DNA of 64,000 nucleotides, from NCBI GenBank assembly GCA_947846985.1, contig CANTUZ010000025.1:8430100-8494099 (forward strand). The letters are read 5' to 3'. Shown piece by piece: positions 1 to 10,529 of this stretch (its first letter is position 1; each line of letters starts with the position of its first letter). Under the pieces are notes generated by a model. It searched no databases and was not told where the DNA came from. It saw only the letters and a program-made list of their open reading frames with translations. The position numbers were made by a program, and so were the translations under genes. This stretch comes from Fratercula arctica (Eukaryota > Chordata > Aves > Charadriiformes > Alcidae).

Positions 1-2538
1 CTCTCACTAGGGGCGGATGAAGAGCGGGTCGAGAGCTTATGGGTGAGGATTAAGGGACAGGAAAATATGAGGGACACTGTTGTGGGTGTTTATTACAGGC
101 CACCTGATCAGGATGGGGAAACTGATGAGGCTTTTTACAGACAACTGAAGGTAGCCTCGCAATCACAGGCCCTGGTTCTCATGGGGGACTTCAATCACCC
201 TGATATCTGCTGGGAAGACCACACAGCCAGGCATGGGCAGTCCAGGAGGCTCCTCCAGTGCATTGATGACAACTTTTTGACACAGGTGGTACAGGAGCCA
301 ACAAGGAGAGGAGCACTTCTAGACCTGGTACTGACAAACACAGAGGGATTGGTGGAGGACATTAAGGTTGGGGGCACCCTCGGTTGTAGTGATCATGAAA
401 TGATTGAGTTCAGGATCGTGGGCACTATCCACAAAACAACAAGAAGTAAAATTACAACCTTGGATTTCAGGAGGGCTAACTTTGGCCTCTTCAAGAAACT
501 GCTTGGAGAGATCCCGTGGGCTAGGGCTATGGAAGGCAAAGGGGCTCAAGAAAGCTGGTTGATATTCAAAGACCACTTCCTCCAAGCTCAGGATCGGTGC
601 ATCCCGAAGAGAAAGAAATCGGCCAAGGAACGCAGGAGACCTGCATGGTTAAGCAGGGAGCTTCAGAAAAAGCTCAAGTGGAAGAAGGAAGTTTATAATA
701 AGTGGAAGAAGGGACTGACCCCTTGGGAGGACTACAAGAATGCCACCAGAGCGTGCAGGGATGAAACAAGGAAAGCCAAGGCCGCCTTGGAATTAGACCT
801 GGCTAGGGATGTTAAGCACAACAAAAAGAGCTTCTACAAGTATATTGGAAGCAAAAGGAAGACCAAAGAAGTTGTGGGCCCACTGTTGAATGAGACAGGA
901 GTCATGGTGACGGAGGATGCGGAGAAGGCAGAGTTACTGAATGCCTTCTTTGCTTCGGTCTTTTCTGCTCGGCCCAGCCCTCAGAAGTCCCAGGCATTGA
1001 ATAAAGTAACAGGGAAAGAAGAAGACTTCCCTTGGGTTGAGGAGGAGCGAGTGAGGGATCAATTAGATCATTTAGATATTCACAAGTCCATGGGCCCCGA
1101 TGGGATGCACCCGAGAGTGCTGAGGGAGCTGGCAGAAGTCATTGCTGGGCCACTCTCCATCATCTTTGAAAAGTCCTGGAGAACAGGCGAGGTGCCTGAG
1201 GACTGGAGGAAAGCCAATGTCACTCCAGTCTTCAAAAAAGGCAAGAAGGAGGAGCCGGGGAACTACAGGCCGGTCAGCCTCACCTCCATCCCTGGAAAGA
1301 TGATGGAACAGCTTGTTCTGGGCGTCATCTCAAGGCACGTGGAGGAAAAGAAAGCTATCAGAAGTACTCAGCATGGATTCACCAAGGGGAAATCATGTCT
1401 GACTAATCTGATAGCCTTCTACGATGGCATGACTGGATGGATAGATGAGGGGAGGGCGGTAGATGTGGTCTATCTTGACTTAAGCAAGGCGTTTGACACG
1501 GTCTCCCACAGCATCCTCATAGGGAAGCTTAGGAAGTGTGGGTTAGATGAATGGACAGTAAGGTGGATAGAAAACTGGCTGAAAGATAGAGCTCAGAGGG
1601 TTGTGATTAGGGGCACAGAATCTAGTTGGAGACCAGTGACGAGTGGTGTTCCCCAGGGGTCAGTACTGGGTCCAGTCCTCTTCAATATATTCATCAATGA
1701 CCTGGATGAGGGGATAGAGTGCACCCTCAGCAAGTTTGCTGATGACACAAAGCTGGGGGGGGCGGCTGACACACCGGAGGGATGTGCTGCCATACAGAGA
1801 GACCTGGACAGGTTGGAGATCTGGGCAGAGAGAAACCTTATGAAATTCAACAAGGGCAAGTGTAGGGTGCTGCACCTGGGGAGGAACAACCCCATGCACC
1901 AGTACAGGTTGGGGGCTGACCTGCTGGAGAGCAGCTCTGTGGAAAGAGACCTGGGAGTCCTGGTGGACAACAGGATGACCATGAGCCAGCAATGTGCCCT
2001 TGTGGCCAAGAAGGCCAATGGCATCCTGGGGTGCATCAAGAAGAGTGTGGCCAGCAGGTCAAGGGAGGTCATCCTCCCCCTCTACTCTGCCTTGGTGAGG
2101 CCACACCTGGAGTACTGTGTCCAGTTCTGGGCTCCCCGGTTCCAGAAGGACAGGGAACTGCTGGAAAGGGTGCAGCAGAGGGCTACCAGGATGATTAGGG
2201 GACTGGAACACCTCTCTTATGAGGAAAGGCTGAGGGATTTGGGTCTCTTCAGTCTGGAAAAAAGACGGCTGAGGGGGGATCTTATCAACACTTATAAATA
2301 CTTAAAGGGTGGGTGTCAGGAGGATGGGACCAGGCTCTTTTCAGTAGTGCCCGGGGACAGGACAAGAGGCAATGGGCACAAACTGGAGCACAAGAAGTTC
2401 CACCTAAACATGAGGAGGAACTTCTTTACCCTGAGGGTGGCAGAGCACTGGAACAGGCTGCCCAGAGAGGTGGTGGAGTCTCCATCTCTGGAGACATTCA
2501 AAACCCGCCTGGACGTGTTCCTGTGTAACCTGCTCTAG
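1..2538 (+). CDS. CR1 ORF2 (endonuclease-reverse transcriptase), 5' end outside window
   Basis: The reading frame is open from the first base to the TAG at 2536-2538. The first in-frame ATG-like start is a GTG at 43, but the frame continues leftwards, so the true start lies outside. It encodes the CR1 polyprotein used for target-primed reverse transcription. Visible endonuclease motifs are [10 protein letters not shown] (about residue 48) and [10 protein letters not shown] (about 115). The reverse transcriptase has [35 protein letters not shown] and the catalytic FADDTK (about residue 565), followed by the CR1 C-terminal region ending [19 protein letters not shown]. No stop or frameshift interrupts the 831 codons from position 43. 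The N-terminal part of the endonuclease is missing only because of the window edge. Whether the copy is active cannot be told. Confidence 0.95.
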   Translation, partial: LSLGADEERVESLWVRIKGQENMRDTVVGVYYRPPDQDGETDEAFYRQLKVASQSQALVLMGDFNHPDICWEDHTARHGQSRRLLQCIDDNFLTQVVQEPTRRGALLDLVLTNTEGLVEDIKVGGTLGCSDHEMIEFRIVGTIHKTTRSKITTLDFRRANFGLFKKLLGEIPWARAMEGKGAQESWLIFKDHFLQAQDRCIPKRKKSAKERRRPAWLSRELQKKLKWKKEVYNKWKKGLTPWEDYKNATRACRDETRKAKAALELDLARDVKHNKKSFYKYIGSKRKTKEVVGPLLNETGVMVTEDAEKAELLNAFFASVFSARPSPQKSQALNKVTGKEEDFPWVEEERVRDQLDHLDIHKSMGPDGMHPRVLRELAEVIAGPLSIIFEKSWRTGEVPEDWRKANVTPVFKKGKKEEPGNYRPVSLTSIPGKMMEQLVLGVISRHVEEKKAIRSTQHGFTKGKSCLTNLIAFYDGMTGWIDEGRAVDVVYLDLSKAFDTVSHSILIGKLRKCGLDEWTVRWIENWLKDRAQRVVIRGTESSWRPVTSGVPQGSVLGPVLFNIFINDLDEGIECTLSKFADDTKLGGAADTPEGCAAIQRDLDRLEIWAERNLMKFNKGKCRVLHLGRNNPMHQYRLGADLLESSSVERDLGVLVDNRMTMSQQCALVAKKANGILGCIKKSVASRSREVILPLYSALVRPHLEYCVQFWAPRFQKDRELLERVQQRATRMIRGLEHLSYEERLRDLGLFSLEKRRLRGDLINTYKYLKGGCQEDGTRLFSVVPGDRTRGNGHKLEHKKFHLNMRRNFFTLRVAEHWNRLPREVVESPSLETFKTRLDVFLCNLL

Positions 2539-2625
2539 GTGACCCTGCTCTGGCAGGGGGGTTGGACTAGATGATCTCCAGAGGTCCCTTCCAACCCTAT
2601 GGTTCTATGATTCTATGATTCTATG
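1..2625 (+). mobile_element. CR1 LINE, left end beyond window
   Basis: Non-LTR retrotransposon in sense orientation. It holds the second open reading frame followed by a short 3' UTR with the typical CR1 tail (GGTTGGACTAGATGATCT, then CCCTTCCAACCC, then repeated ATTCTATG units at about 2600-2625). The element is open at the left window edge, so its 5' end is not visible. On the right it joins minus-strand ERV-1 reverse-transcriptase sequence directly at about 2625, which suggests that CR1 inserted into the ERV. Confidence 0.95.
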
Positions 2626-3364
2626 TTCTGGAGCTTCACCCTGTTCCAGTGCAGTCTGGATCAGTCCATGGCAAATGGTGGGGCTGTGTTTCCACCCCTG
2701 GGGCAGTCGATTCCAGGTGTACTGGATGCCCCTCCAAGTGAAAGCAAACTGTGGCCTGCACTCTGCTGCCAAAGGGATTGAGAAGAATGCATTCGCTATA
2801 TCAATCGTGGCATACCAGTTGGCTGCCTGGGACTCCAGTTCATACTGGAGTTCTAGCATGTCCGGCACAGCGATATTGCCGCTGATGCACCGTTGTGGTA
2901 GCAATCGGCACCTGCTGTTCTTCGACCCTCAACAACCCCACAACAGAAGAGTCCTCCGAGAGACCAGGCAAGGTGGACAACTGTTTAACTTCCTCCGCCT
3001 CCAAGGCAGCTATGCCAAAGGCCCACCGATACCCCTTTGGGTCCTTAAAATACCCTCTCCTGAGGTAATCTATACCAAGGATGCATGGAGCCTCTGGGCC
3101 AGTCACAATGGGATGCTTTTGCCACTCATTCCCAGTTAGGCTCACTTCCGCCTCCAGTACAGTCAACTCTTGGGATCCCCCTGTGACCCCAGAAATACAA
3201 ATGGGTTCTGTCCCTCTATAGCTTGATGGTATTAGAGTGCACTATGCACCTGTGTCCACTAGAGCCTTATACTCCTGTGGGTCTGATGTGCCAGGCCATC
3301 GAATCCACACTGTCCAATAAACCCGGTTGTCCCTTTCTTCCACCTGGCTGGAGGCAGGGCCCCT
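2626..3364 (-). pseudogene. pol: ERV-1 copy A protease and N-terminal RT remnant
   Basis: The aspartic protease active-site frame (LVDTGA) is at about 3240-3260 on the minus strand and is followed by an in-frame TAG. The C-terminal protease part (EVSLTGNEWQKHPIV...ILGIDYLRRGYFKDPKGY) is open at 3166-2840. It then jumps from the pro/RT linker (RQYR) straight into the RT segment beginning PDMLELQYELES. Compared with copy B, roughly 190 bp of RT N-terminus is deleted. RT motifs TIDIANAFFSIPL and LPQGWKHSPTICHGL are present. The sequence ends at the CR1 junction just upstream of where YIDD would be. Not functional. Confidence 0.9.
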
Positions 3365-3367
3365 CTA
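3365..3367 (-). other. Amber codon between gag and pro, copy A
   Basis: A TAG follows ...YHDQD and is itself followed by AGGGGC. Gag upstream and the DTGA protease downstream share this frame. The same TAG occurs at the homologous position in copy B (25078-25080) and two ERV-2 copies (40055-40057 and 51103-51105), so it is probably ancestral and not decay. Confidence 0.6.
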
Positions 3368-3940
3368 ATCCTGGTCATGGTATCTGGTACTCACTTCTTG
3401 CAGAAATGACTTGGAGGTTCCTTCAAGAGGATCAGAAGCAAGATCAGGCCTTCTGCTCTGTCTGGGGAACTGCCCGCTGGAAACTGGGGCAGCACTTTTC
3501 CTGGAGGGATCTCCTTTTGTGGTTGTCCTTCCTTGCAACTCCTGTACCCGTGTCCGCAGGATCCAAGTAGGTTGTCCATCCCACTTCCTCATGTCCGCTC
3601 CATGGTCTCGCAGGTAGAACCACAGGGTGCCTCGTGGTGTGTACCCTTTGTACTCTCTCTCTTGAGTGGGGAAATGCCTGCTCCTAATAGCTGAGATGCT
3701 GGCCCGTACAGGTGGGGAGTAGGACATATTCTCTTCAAGTCGCTGGACCTTCCGGGACAGTTTCTCCACAGCTGAGGCAAGGGGGGAAGAGAGGCTTTCT
3801 TCATATCGCTGGAGCCGGCCAGCCACCTCATCCACCGTTGGTCCCTCTTCGCCTTTCCATTCCATTACTGCCAGTGAGTTGGCATATGACGATGGTGCGC
3901 TCCGTACAAACTTCCGCCACATGGGCCTTGTGCAGTGCAC
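3365..3940 (-). pseudogene. gag: ERV-1 copy A gag, C-terminal part
   Basis: Continuation of gag: capsid-like region (MWRKFVRSAPSSYANSLAVMEWK), a leucine/glutamate-rich segment suggestive of coiled coil (VEKLSRKVQRLEEN) and a basic C-terminus (GDPSRKSAAPVSSGQFPRQSRRP). It ends at TAG 3367-3365. The same frame continues past this TAG into protease (see the amber-codon entry). No CCHC zinc knuckle is visible. It is separated from the upstream gag frame (stop near 4109) by indels. Confidence 0.85.
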
Positions 3941-4108
3941 CTCATCAGGGTCCGTGGGTAACTATGCATTGTCCAAGTCATAATAAATCATCTCCCGCAT
4001 GGCTAATTCTCTCAGGTACTGGATACCTCTTTCCATGGTGGTCCACTTGCTTGGTTGACATACAACATCTTCACTGAAGGGGTACCTCTCCCTCACGCCT
4101 GACAGGAG

Positions 4109-5386
4109 TCATCGTTTCCAGAGGCTGAGGGCTTGGGTCTTCTTTCCAATTGCCTTGTCAATTCTGCCTTCCCTAGACAGGGATCCCAATTGCCTGGCTT
4201 CCCTACCCTCTAATTCCAGGCTACTGGCCCCGTTATCCCAACACCGAAACAGCCAGGTGACTATGTGCTCGCCTGAAAGTCGCCTAAAATCTTTTCGCAT
4301 ATCCCGCAGCTCACTCAGGGATAGGGATCGGGTAATTATCTCTGGTTCTGCCTCTTCCTCCTGTCCTCGTGATGGCCCTGGTTCATCATCATCTCTTACT
4401 AAGCGAACCGATTTCTTTGTGTACTTCTTCTTTTGTATGGGGGCAACGGATACTGGCACAGGTTGGTTCCCTGGTTCAGCAGCAGTGGCTGTCACTGGGG
4501 TTGGAGTAGCTGCAGTGCCTGCCACAGGGTTCGCAGTAGCTACAGTGTCTGTCGCAGGGGTCGCAGTAGCCGCAGTGCCTGTCACAGGGGTCGCAGTAGC
4601 CGCAGTGCCCGTCGCAGGGGTCGCGGTAGCCGCAGTGCCCGTCACAGGGGTCGCGGTAGCCGCAGCGCCTGCTGGTCTGGTCTCTGTCTCTTTCTTCTGA
4701 GGGTGCTGCATAGCACTGAGCAGTGCCTGGTAGACACTAGCCAGGGCCCAGCACAGTGCGGTGAGTTGTGCCTCTCTAGAATAGCCACAGCATTTTCCCT
4801 TCAGATATTCTACTACTCTGTCAGGGTCCTGTAATTGTTCAGGGGTGAAGTCCCAGACCATTGGAGGCGAGAAGTTCTCTAAGTACCTGCCCATGATCTC
4901 CCACATGCCATGCCACCCCTGACTGTCCAGCCTCGGAGCAGATCTCCGGGTGGTAGTCTTAAATAGTTGTTTAACCCTAAACGAGACCTGGAACATATTC
5001 AGCAGACATAACACTAAGAACATGCTGGTTTGAGCATCCCAAGGATATTCAAAGTTCTCAAAAGCTGTCATACCTGACCCGAAGGAGAAAAGGGAGGCCA
5101 AAGAGCTGGGGAAAGTGTCCCCCCCTGTTTCCCCCATAGACTGGGTGTAATTATTAATGAATTCTGAGAGGTGGTGCCCAATGTACAGACAGGACAGCAA
5201 TACCACATAAACGCCCCAAAGTAACTGTCTAACAAGTGATGTTATCATATCATAAGCCGATATTGCACAGGACAGTAAAATGATAATCCTCATCCCCCTC
5301 CCAGAAGTAACAAATATCATCACAGGGAGTGCATAAGACACATAGGAGTTTACATAACACAGCCATGAGAACAAACTAAGCAACAT
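4109..5386 (-). pseudogene. gag: ERV-1 copy A gag with N-terminal membrane domain (425 codons)
   Basis: Open frame beginning about 80 bp inside the primer site. Residues 1-105 hold three hydrophobic stretches (about 3-27, 33-50 and 55-70), then STQ-like linker sequence. An internal methionine at 106 (MTAFENFEY) marks the gag start used separately in copies B and C. Residues 121-136 are another hydrophobic segment. Residues 150-230 resemble a helical gag region (PPMVWDFTPEQLQDPDRVVEYL). Residues 241-303 are tandem ten-residue Ala/Thr/Pro repeats, followed by a basic then acidic linker (KKKYTKKS, GQEEEAEPEI) and the start of the capsid-like region (IVTWLFRCWDNGASSLELEG). A two-base shorter G-tract relative to copies B and C fuses the leader to gag. 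Downstream frameshifts break the capsid. Confidence 0.8.
4478..4666 (-). repeat. 30-bp coding tandem repeat in ERV-1 gag (copy A)
   Basis: About six copies of a 30-bp unit encode variants of TAATATPVTG. Copies B and C hold fewer units at the same place, so the array varies in length between insertions. The plus strand shows the repeating word GTCGCAGGGGTCGCAGTAGC. Confidence 0.9.
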
Positions 5387-5464
5387 AGTGACCAGTGCCT
5401 ATTTACCTAACAAATTAGTTTTTTCAAGCTCTAGTTGGATTCTGTCATTATCTCAACCCTTCGA

Positions 5465-5482
5465 GCCCCACGTTGGGCGCCA
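5465..5482 (-). other. tRNA-Lys(1,2)-type primer binding site, ERV-1 copy A
   Basis: The minus strand reads TGGCGCCCAACGTGGGGC, matching the primer site class used with tRNA-Lys1,2. It lies 8 bp inside the LTR edge, as expected for a retroviral leader. Copies B and C have one or two C-to-T/G-to-A changes at the same site. Confidence 0.9.
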
Positions 5483-5490
5483 AAAAGGAC

Positions 5491-5826
5491 TGTCGTGGTT
5501 TGGCCTCAGATGGCAACAAAGAACCACGTGTCGCTCGCCCAGCGCTTCCCGGTACGGGAAGGATCAAAAGAAAAAGGCAAAACTCTTGGGTTGAGACAAA
5601 GGCAGTTTAACAGAACAGCAAAGGGAACAAGAAAACAACAACAATAACACCGACAGAGAAATATACAAATGCGATTACGGAACCACCCCTCCCCGCCGGT
5701 CCGGACCCGGGACGCGCCAGCCCGCTCCAAACCCGACTGCCCCCCCCCTCCCTCCTTTTAATCTCAGGGTGGGCATGGCTCACATGGCATGGAATACTTA
5801 ACCCTGTCCCTGCCGGAACCAGGACA
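5491..5826 (-). repeat. 5' LTR of ERV-1 copy A
   Basis: 336-bp LTR. On the minus strand it starts TGTCCTGGTTCCGGCAGG and ends CCAAACCACGACA next to the primer-site leader. It contains a TGTATATTTC TATA-like sequence and the T-rich segment TTGTTGTTGTTTTCTTGTT shared with copies B and C and the solo copy at 38409. Confidence 0.9.
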
Positions 5827-6839
5827 ATGCACAGTTGCACACCTTTTCTCCCCAAATTAAGTGTTGCTGGATGTGGAGACGATAACCAATTACTAAGCAT
5901 GCCATTCTCTGATAATTAAAATTCTCTGTAAACAAAATCCTCTTTCCTTTGAGAATCAGTCTGCCAATATGCTATAAATGGGACATGACAGGTTGCAAAA
6001 TGATAAAAAGGGGTGAATACAACCAGACTGTCAGGCTGATGTATCGTGTGGGGAATAAAGGCTAGTGAAAAACAAGTGTTGATCCTTGGATTTCTGTTTT
6101 CTAAGCATTTTATGCAAGTTTCTATATTGGGTCTAGTTGTTTTTACATTCTTTAGGATTTCAATGCCCATCCATTGCAATGTGCTTACTGTCATATTACA
6201 TTATTTCCACAGTATGGTTTTGATTTTGCTAAAGGATAATGCAAGTCTTGAAAAGACAGGTGGAAGATATTTTACATCTTTTTCAATACTTGCTCATCCA
6301 CAAAATCACATAGGTCATGGGTAGGCTAAACAATGATGTACTACACATAGCAAGCTCTGAACAAACTGGCATATCTGTATGACGCAGTCAAGTGTCATTA
6401 AAAATATAGGTCCCAGAAGTAGCATAGCCATTACATGCAATGCTGTGCTTGAGCTAGTTAGACCTGCCCCAGCAATGAGAAGTGCTGTTTTGTGCTGCTT
6501 GTTTAAAAGCTAGCCTGTTTGCTGCTAACTCAGGTGTCTGACAACATGCTAAGAGGTGAGAAGCCTCCCTCTGCAAGTTCTGGTGATCTATAGAAAGAAG
6601 AGATGGCTATTAGAATGACCACTTTCATGGTTGTAATGGAGAAGGATATTAAACTCATCATTTCAAAAGGTGAAATGGCTGTCCTGAGGCAGATTCAGTG
6701 TTGCAAGAAGCCGAGTTTTGATTTTCTCCAAAACCTCACATTGTCCTATCTTGAGGTGTTGAAATTACAGACTTGACCAACTCAAATTAGAGGACTGAAA
6801 TTAATGCTGTCATGTGTCTCAGAGTGCTGGCCAGTGGTT
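5827..6839. other. Unique AT-rich DNA
   Basis: No coding, repeat or RNA-gene signal recognised. In the AP3B1 model this lies downstream of the gene. Confidence 0.5.
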
Positions 6840-7178
6840 AAGGCGGCCTTCCAGTACCTGAAGGGGGCCTACAGGAAAGATGGGGAGGGGCTGTTTGCAA
6901 GGGCATGTAGCGATAGGACGAGGGGCAATGGTTTTAAACTAGAGCAGGGTAGGTTTAGATTAGACAGTAGGAAGAAGTTCTTTACTGTGAGGGTGGTGAG
7001 ACACTGGAACAGGTTGCCCAGAGAGGTGGTGGAGGCCCCATCCCTGGAGACATTCAAGGCTAGGCTTGATGAGGCTCTGAGCAATCTGATCTAGTTGAAG
7101 ATGTCCCTGCTTACTGCAGGGGGGTTGGACTAGATGACCTTTAAAGGTCCCTTCCAACCCAACACATTCTATGATTCT
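6840..7178 (+). mobile_element. CR1 3'-end fragment
   Basis: A 5'-truncated CR1 covers the last ~80 codons of ORF2 ([17 protein letters not shown]...[31 protein letters not shown], stop at 7092-7094), the 3' UTR and one or two ATTCTATG tail units. The retained coding frame has no internal stop. Closely related to the fragment at 42827-43281. Confidence 0.95.
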
Positions 7179-7553
7179 ATTGTATTTTTACACTTACACA
7201 ACAAAACCTCTCTGAACCATGCATGTAGTTGTTGTATATGTTGCTGGAACCTACCTGCCCTTTTAACTCACTTTTCAAGCAGCGCTATTTCCCTTGAACT
7301 TTATTATCCAGTATTTGTCCACTACAGTAGGGAAAACTGAATAGGAAGAAAGGTAGCGGAGGAAGGGAGCAGAGAGGGAAGGACTAGGATAGAACAAATG
7401 GGAAATACATTTAAGAGCAGAGATAACTGACAGTAAAATATATGTTCTTTGGTTAGGAAGAAAAAAAAAGGAAACTACTTGCACACATGCATTCTAAAGC
7501 AAAAGACAAGAATGTCAAGAGTGTATTCTTCCCCCACTGCCAGATGAAAGGCT

Positions 7554-7559
7554 TTTATT
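7554..7559 (-). terminator. AP3B1 poly(A) signal
   Basis: AATAAA on the minus strand (TTATAATAAAAGCC), about 77 bp after the AP3B1 stop codon. It gives a short 3' UTR ending near 7530. Confidence 0.7.
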
Positions 7560-7635
7560 ATAAATGAAAAGCAGCAGTAGTGGATGCCAGGCACTTTTGT
7601 TGTGTGCCAGATTCTGAAGTTCAGATGTAAGCAGG

Positions 7636-7789
7636 TTACCCCTGGGACAGGACAGGCTTCAGCTCCCGCAGCAGAACAGAACCAATCATGGTTTTCTCAG
7701 CATTTATGATGAGCTGTGCTGTAGAGCTCTCCTTCAGCTCCACTGTGACTAGCATCAGTGACCCAGTGTGCGCAGTCATAGCTGCAAAC
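7636..7789 (-). CDS. AP3B1: AP3B1 last coding exon (AP-3 complex beta-1 subunit, C-terminus)
   Basis: AP3B1 is the large beta subunit of the AP-3 adaptor, which sorts cargo from endosomes to lysosomes and related organelles. The minus strand has a strong splice acceptor (pyrimidine tract TTTTTATTTTTCCTTCCACCTCCAG), then an exon encoding RFAAMTAHTGSLMLVTVELK followed by ESSTAQLIINAEKTMIGSVL and LRELKPVLSQG, ending TAA at 7638-7636. From memory of the family, this is the extreme C-terminal segment of vertebrate AP3B1, with only a few substitutions. The frame is intact. Earlier exons should lie at higher coordinates on the minus strand; I could not find the next one in the non-repeat DNA here. 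It is the only host exon I recognise with confidence. Whether it is the Z copy, a W gametolog or a retained pseudogene end cannot be told from this exon alone. Confidence 0.88.
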
Positions 7790-8494
7790 CTGGAGGTGGA
7801 AGGAAAAATAAAAAATAACCCAAAAATCACTAAGGATCTTAACATCAAAAACTGCTAATATTTCTTTCTGCAAAAGTTAAATGAGCTCAAATACAATAAA
7901 ATGCCTCAAATTTCATTAATCTATTTCAGGGGATAAACATTAAAAACCTCCATAAATTCATCAGAAATAAATTGTTCAGTATTGTGTAAATATTTTTGTA
8001 TTTAAGAAGGATAAAAAAGTATCATGCAAAATTGTGTATTTAATAGTACAAGCAATAAAATATATTTAAATCAAATTATTATGTAAATTCTAATTCTTCA
8101 GTTCATCTACAATACTCAAGAACTATTTTAGTGCACACTAGCAACTGGAATTCATCTGTATGGAATTTTCCATGGATAACTGTCATTATTTGGTGCCCAA
8201 AAGAAAATGCAACTATGCTAAATGTACTAGAGCACTTCCAAAAAGCCAAATATTTGTACTTTCATAAAAGTGCATCCTCCTGCATCTCAGGAATTAATTC
8301 AAGCTAAAAATATTCAAACTTCTAAACATCTGACACCATCATTTGAAATTATGATAACAGCAATACACCAAATCATTCTATCTGTGAATTTCTCTCTGAA
8401 GTATTTAATCATAAAAACGTGCTCAATATTTCAAAATATTGTATGATAAATATTAACCCCCTCATCACCAAAATCGGGAATGAACTTCTTAACA
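7790..8494. other. Unique DNA, presumed AP3B1 intron
   Basis: AT-rich sequence upstream of the AP3B1 acceptor. No exon or repeat recognised. Confidence 0.5.
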
Positions 8495-8735
8495 CCAATG
8501 TAGTCTTAAGAAGCAGGCATTCTTTTATTCGGCACCAGGGACATGGAGGATCTCTCCACCTAACATGTCCACCAAATGCGAGATTCACGGAGACTTATAT
8601 CCATACAGAATATGCATGGTCATTACATTTCCCAGCACTCATTGCCATATTCATTACATTTCCAGAACTCATTTCCGTATTTGCATCACCTTGGCACATG
8701 CACATTAAATCTGTTAGGGGCTTCGTGGTAGGTTT
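8495..8735 (-). repeat. ERV-6 LTR fragment
   Basis: Related to 29380-29520: both share AAGCAGG(C/T)ATTCTTT(T)ATT, then GGATCTCTCCACCTAACATG-like sequence and TATGCAT(G/A) with ATTCAC(T) further on. AATAAA is on the minus strand. Ends are not defined and no TSD was found. Confidence 0.5.
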
Positions 8736-10529
8736 TGGGTGGTTCCTAGTGGTGCACGGTGGCTGGTTTGAGCTGATAATAGAGGCATCTCTTTGTGTGG
8801 ATTGGGGAAGATAAATGCAGAAGCTTTTGCAACTCCCCCATTCATTTTGCAAGCTTGTTTTATTGGTCGAGGATGTGGTATTCACTGTTTGTTCTTCACA
8901 AGGAGTTACATTAACCTATTTACCAGACTCTCAGTCCTTGGTTGTAAGACCCCTACAAAGCACATTAAAAAAAAACACAACCAAAGCCAAACCAGAAACA
9001 AGAGTTAGGACAATGCATCATTACTAAACTCCAAGACATGAAGAACTCACTAATTACATGGAATTAAAAGCAAAATTAGCCTTTTAAGCACTACAATTGA
9101 CTGAAAAGCCATTTTAGGCACAGTGAACTTCTGTCAATTCTGTTAATTCATTCTGCGTGCACAGCCAGGCAGAAGAAATGGGAAGGAAGAGGATGGCAAC
9201 AGCTTTGTCTTCCATCTTTCACAAGGAGCACACCATCCTTTTTTGCTCCTCCCCCCCCCCTTGGTTACTTGACAACAACAAAGTTGCTGCACATGGACTT
9301 TTGAAAACACTAACAAGTGTAGAGCAGGTCTGTGACCCAGTCTGACCCCACTTTGCAGGGCCAATCTCCTCTTTCCGAATGACAAGTGTCTGAATGAGAG
9401 ACATCTGCCTCAATTTGCGCAACATCTTCAGCCACAATAGGACCCAGTTAGCCCTAACAACAGCTCAAATCAAACTGCTGGGCTGTCGGCTATTCAAGAG
9501 CAAACCAACTGGTCAGTGTCTCATGTCTGACAATTAGCACGGGCCTGCAAAACCCCTACCCAAGCCCTTGGGGATCTGTTTAATTACCATAAAGGAGGGA
9601 GTTTATCAGGAGATACTCAAAAAACTTCACTCCAGACTTAATATTAGCCACTTAAGCAGGAAGCAGGTTCTGTTTAAATGAGAAGTACTTTCTGTGTCTT
9701 GTTTCTTTTAAACTAAGCATATAAAAATCTCATAGCACATTATACTAATTAAGGAAACATGGGGCACTTCTCTAATGTCACTCATCACAAGTCAATCTAT
9801 TTCTTTTGTCTGGATTATAGATACATTCACAGACCTCTCCCTTTAATATGAGATTCTAAAACAATATTACTACTATAAAAATTAACTACTTAGCTAGTTA
9901 TATCAATGATTTAATATATTTGCACTGCGATGTAAAAGATCACTATTTCTCTTGTTGATTTCGACAGGGGGATAATTATAGAAACAATAACCTTATTAAT
10001 CACTTTATTTACTTAACAGTTGTGTCTTGGGACAACACAGAAGCAGATTATGTCTGAGTATGCACATAAAAAGGTTGGTAGTTGGCACTCCTACTGTGTT
10101 TCATAGCCCCAAGGCTTGATTTTACCCTCTATTACTAAAACCAGAAAGTGATACAAAGTCAGTGTTTTGCAAAAGCCAAGGTGGCCCAAAGTATCAGAGG
10201 TGAGTTTTTAGCTAATATTTTTACGTGTGGGTTTGCAAAATCACATAGGGGATCAATAGTACTTTTCCATACCTCTGAACAAAACACGTAAAATCAGTAA
10301 AATGTGGTTGCGTGTGATTTGCAAGATGCAAGGGGTCTGATACTTGGATAATTTTACACACAGTGTTAGTATGCATAACTAGCATTGGCTAATCAGTTTG
10401 TATCAGTGGTCACCAATCTGGAATGGCTTAGTGAAAAAAGAATTGGAATATAACAAGATGACTTATTTCACCATTAAAAAGGGTATATGGAAGAACAACT
10501 ACACACTGGGTTTGTTGTCTGAAAACTGG
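8736..10529. other. Unique AT-rich DNA
   Basis: No gene recognised. It contains a 24-bp word at 9587-9610 that is repeated exactly at 14337-14360, plus an 11-bp C-run near 9249-9259. Confidence 0.5.

Larger units (their letters stand above)
2626..5826 (-). mobile_element. ERV-1 copy A, 5' part (LTR, gag, pro, start of RT)
   Basis: Minus-strand ERVL-like provirus. Reading right to left: 5' LTR (5826-5491), tRNA-Lys-type primer site (5482-5465), hydrophobic leader plus gag, protease remnant and the first part of reverse transcriptase, ending at the CR1 junction near 2626. The RT stops just before the YIDD active site. The rest of pol and the 3' LTR, if they survive, should lie left of the window beyond the CR1. 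No TSD can be read because the 3' end is not present. Confidence 0.9.

Noticed and set aside
4155..4700. 181-codon plus-strand frame across the gag repeats
   Set aside because: Antisense shadow of the 30-bp gag repeats; the low-complexity Val/Ala pattern comes from the repeat itself.
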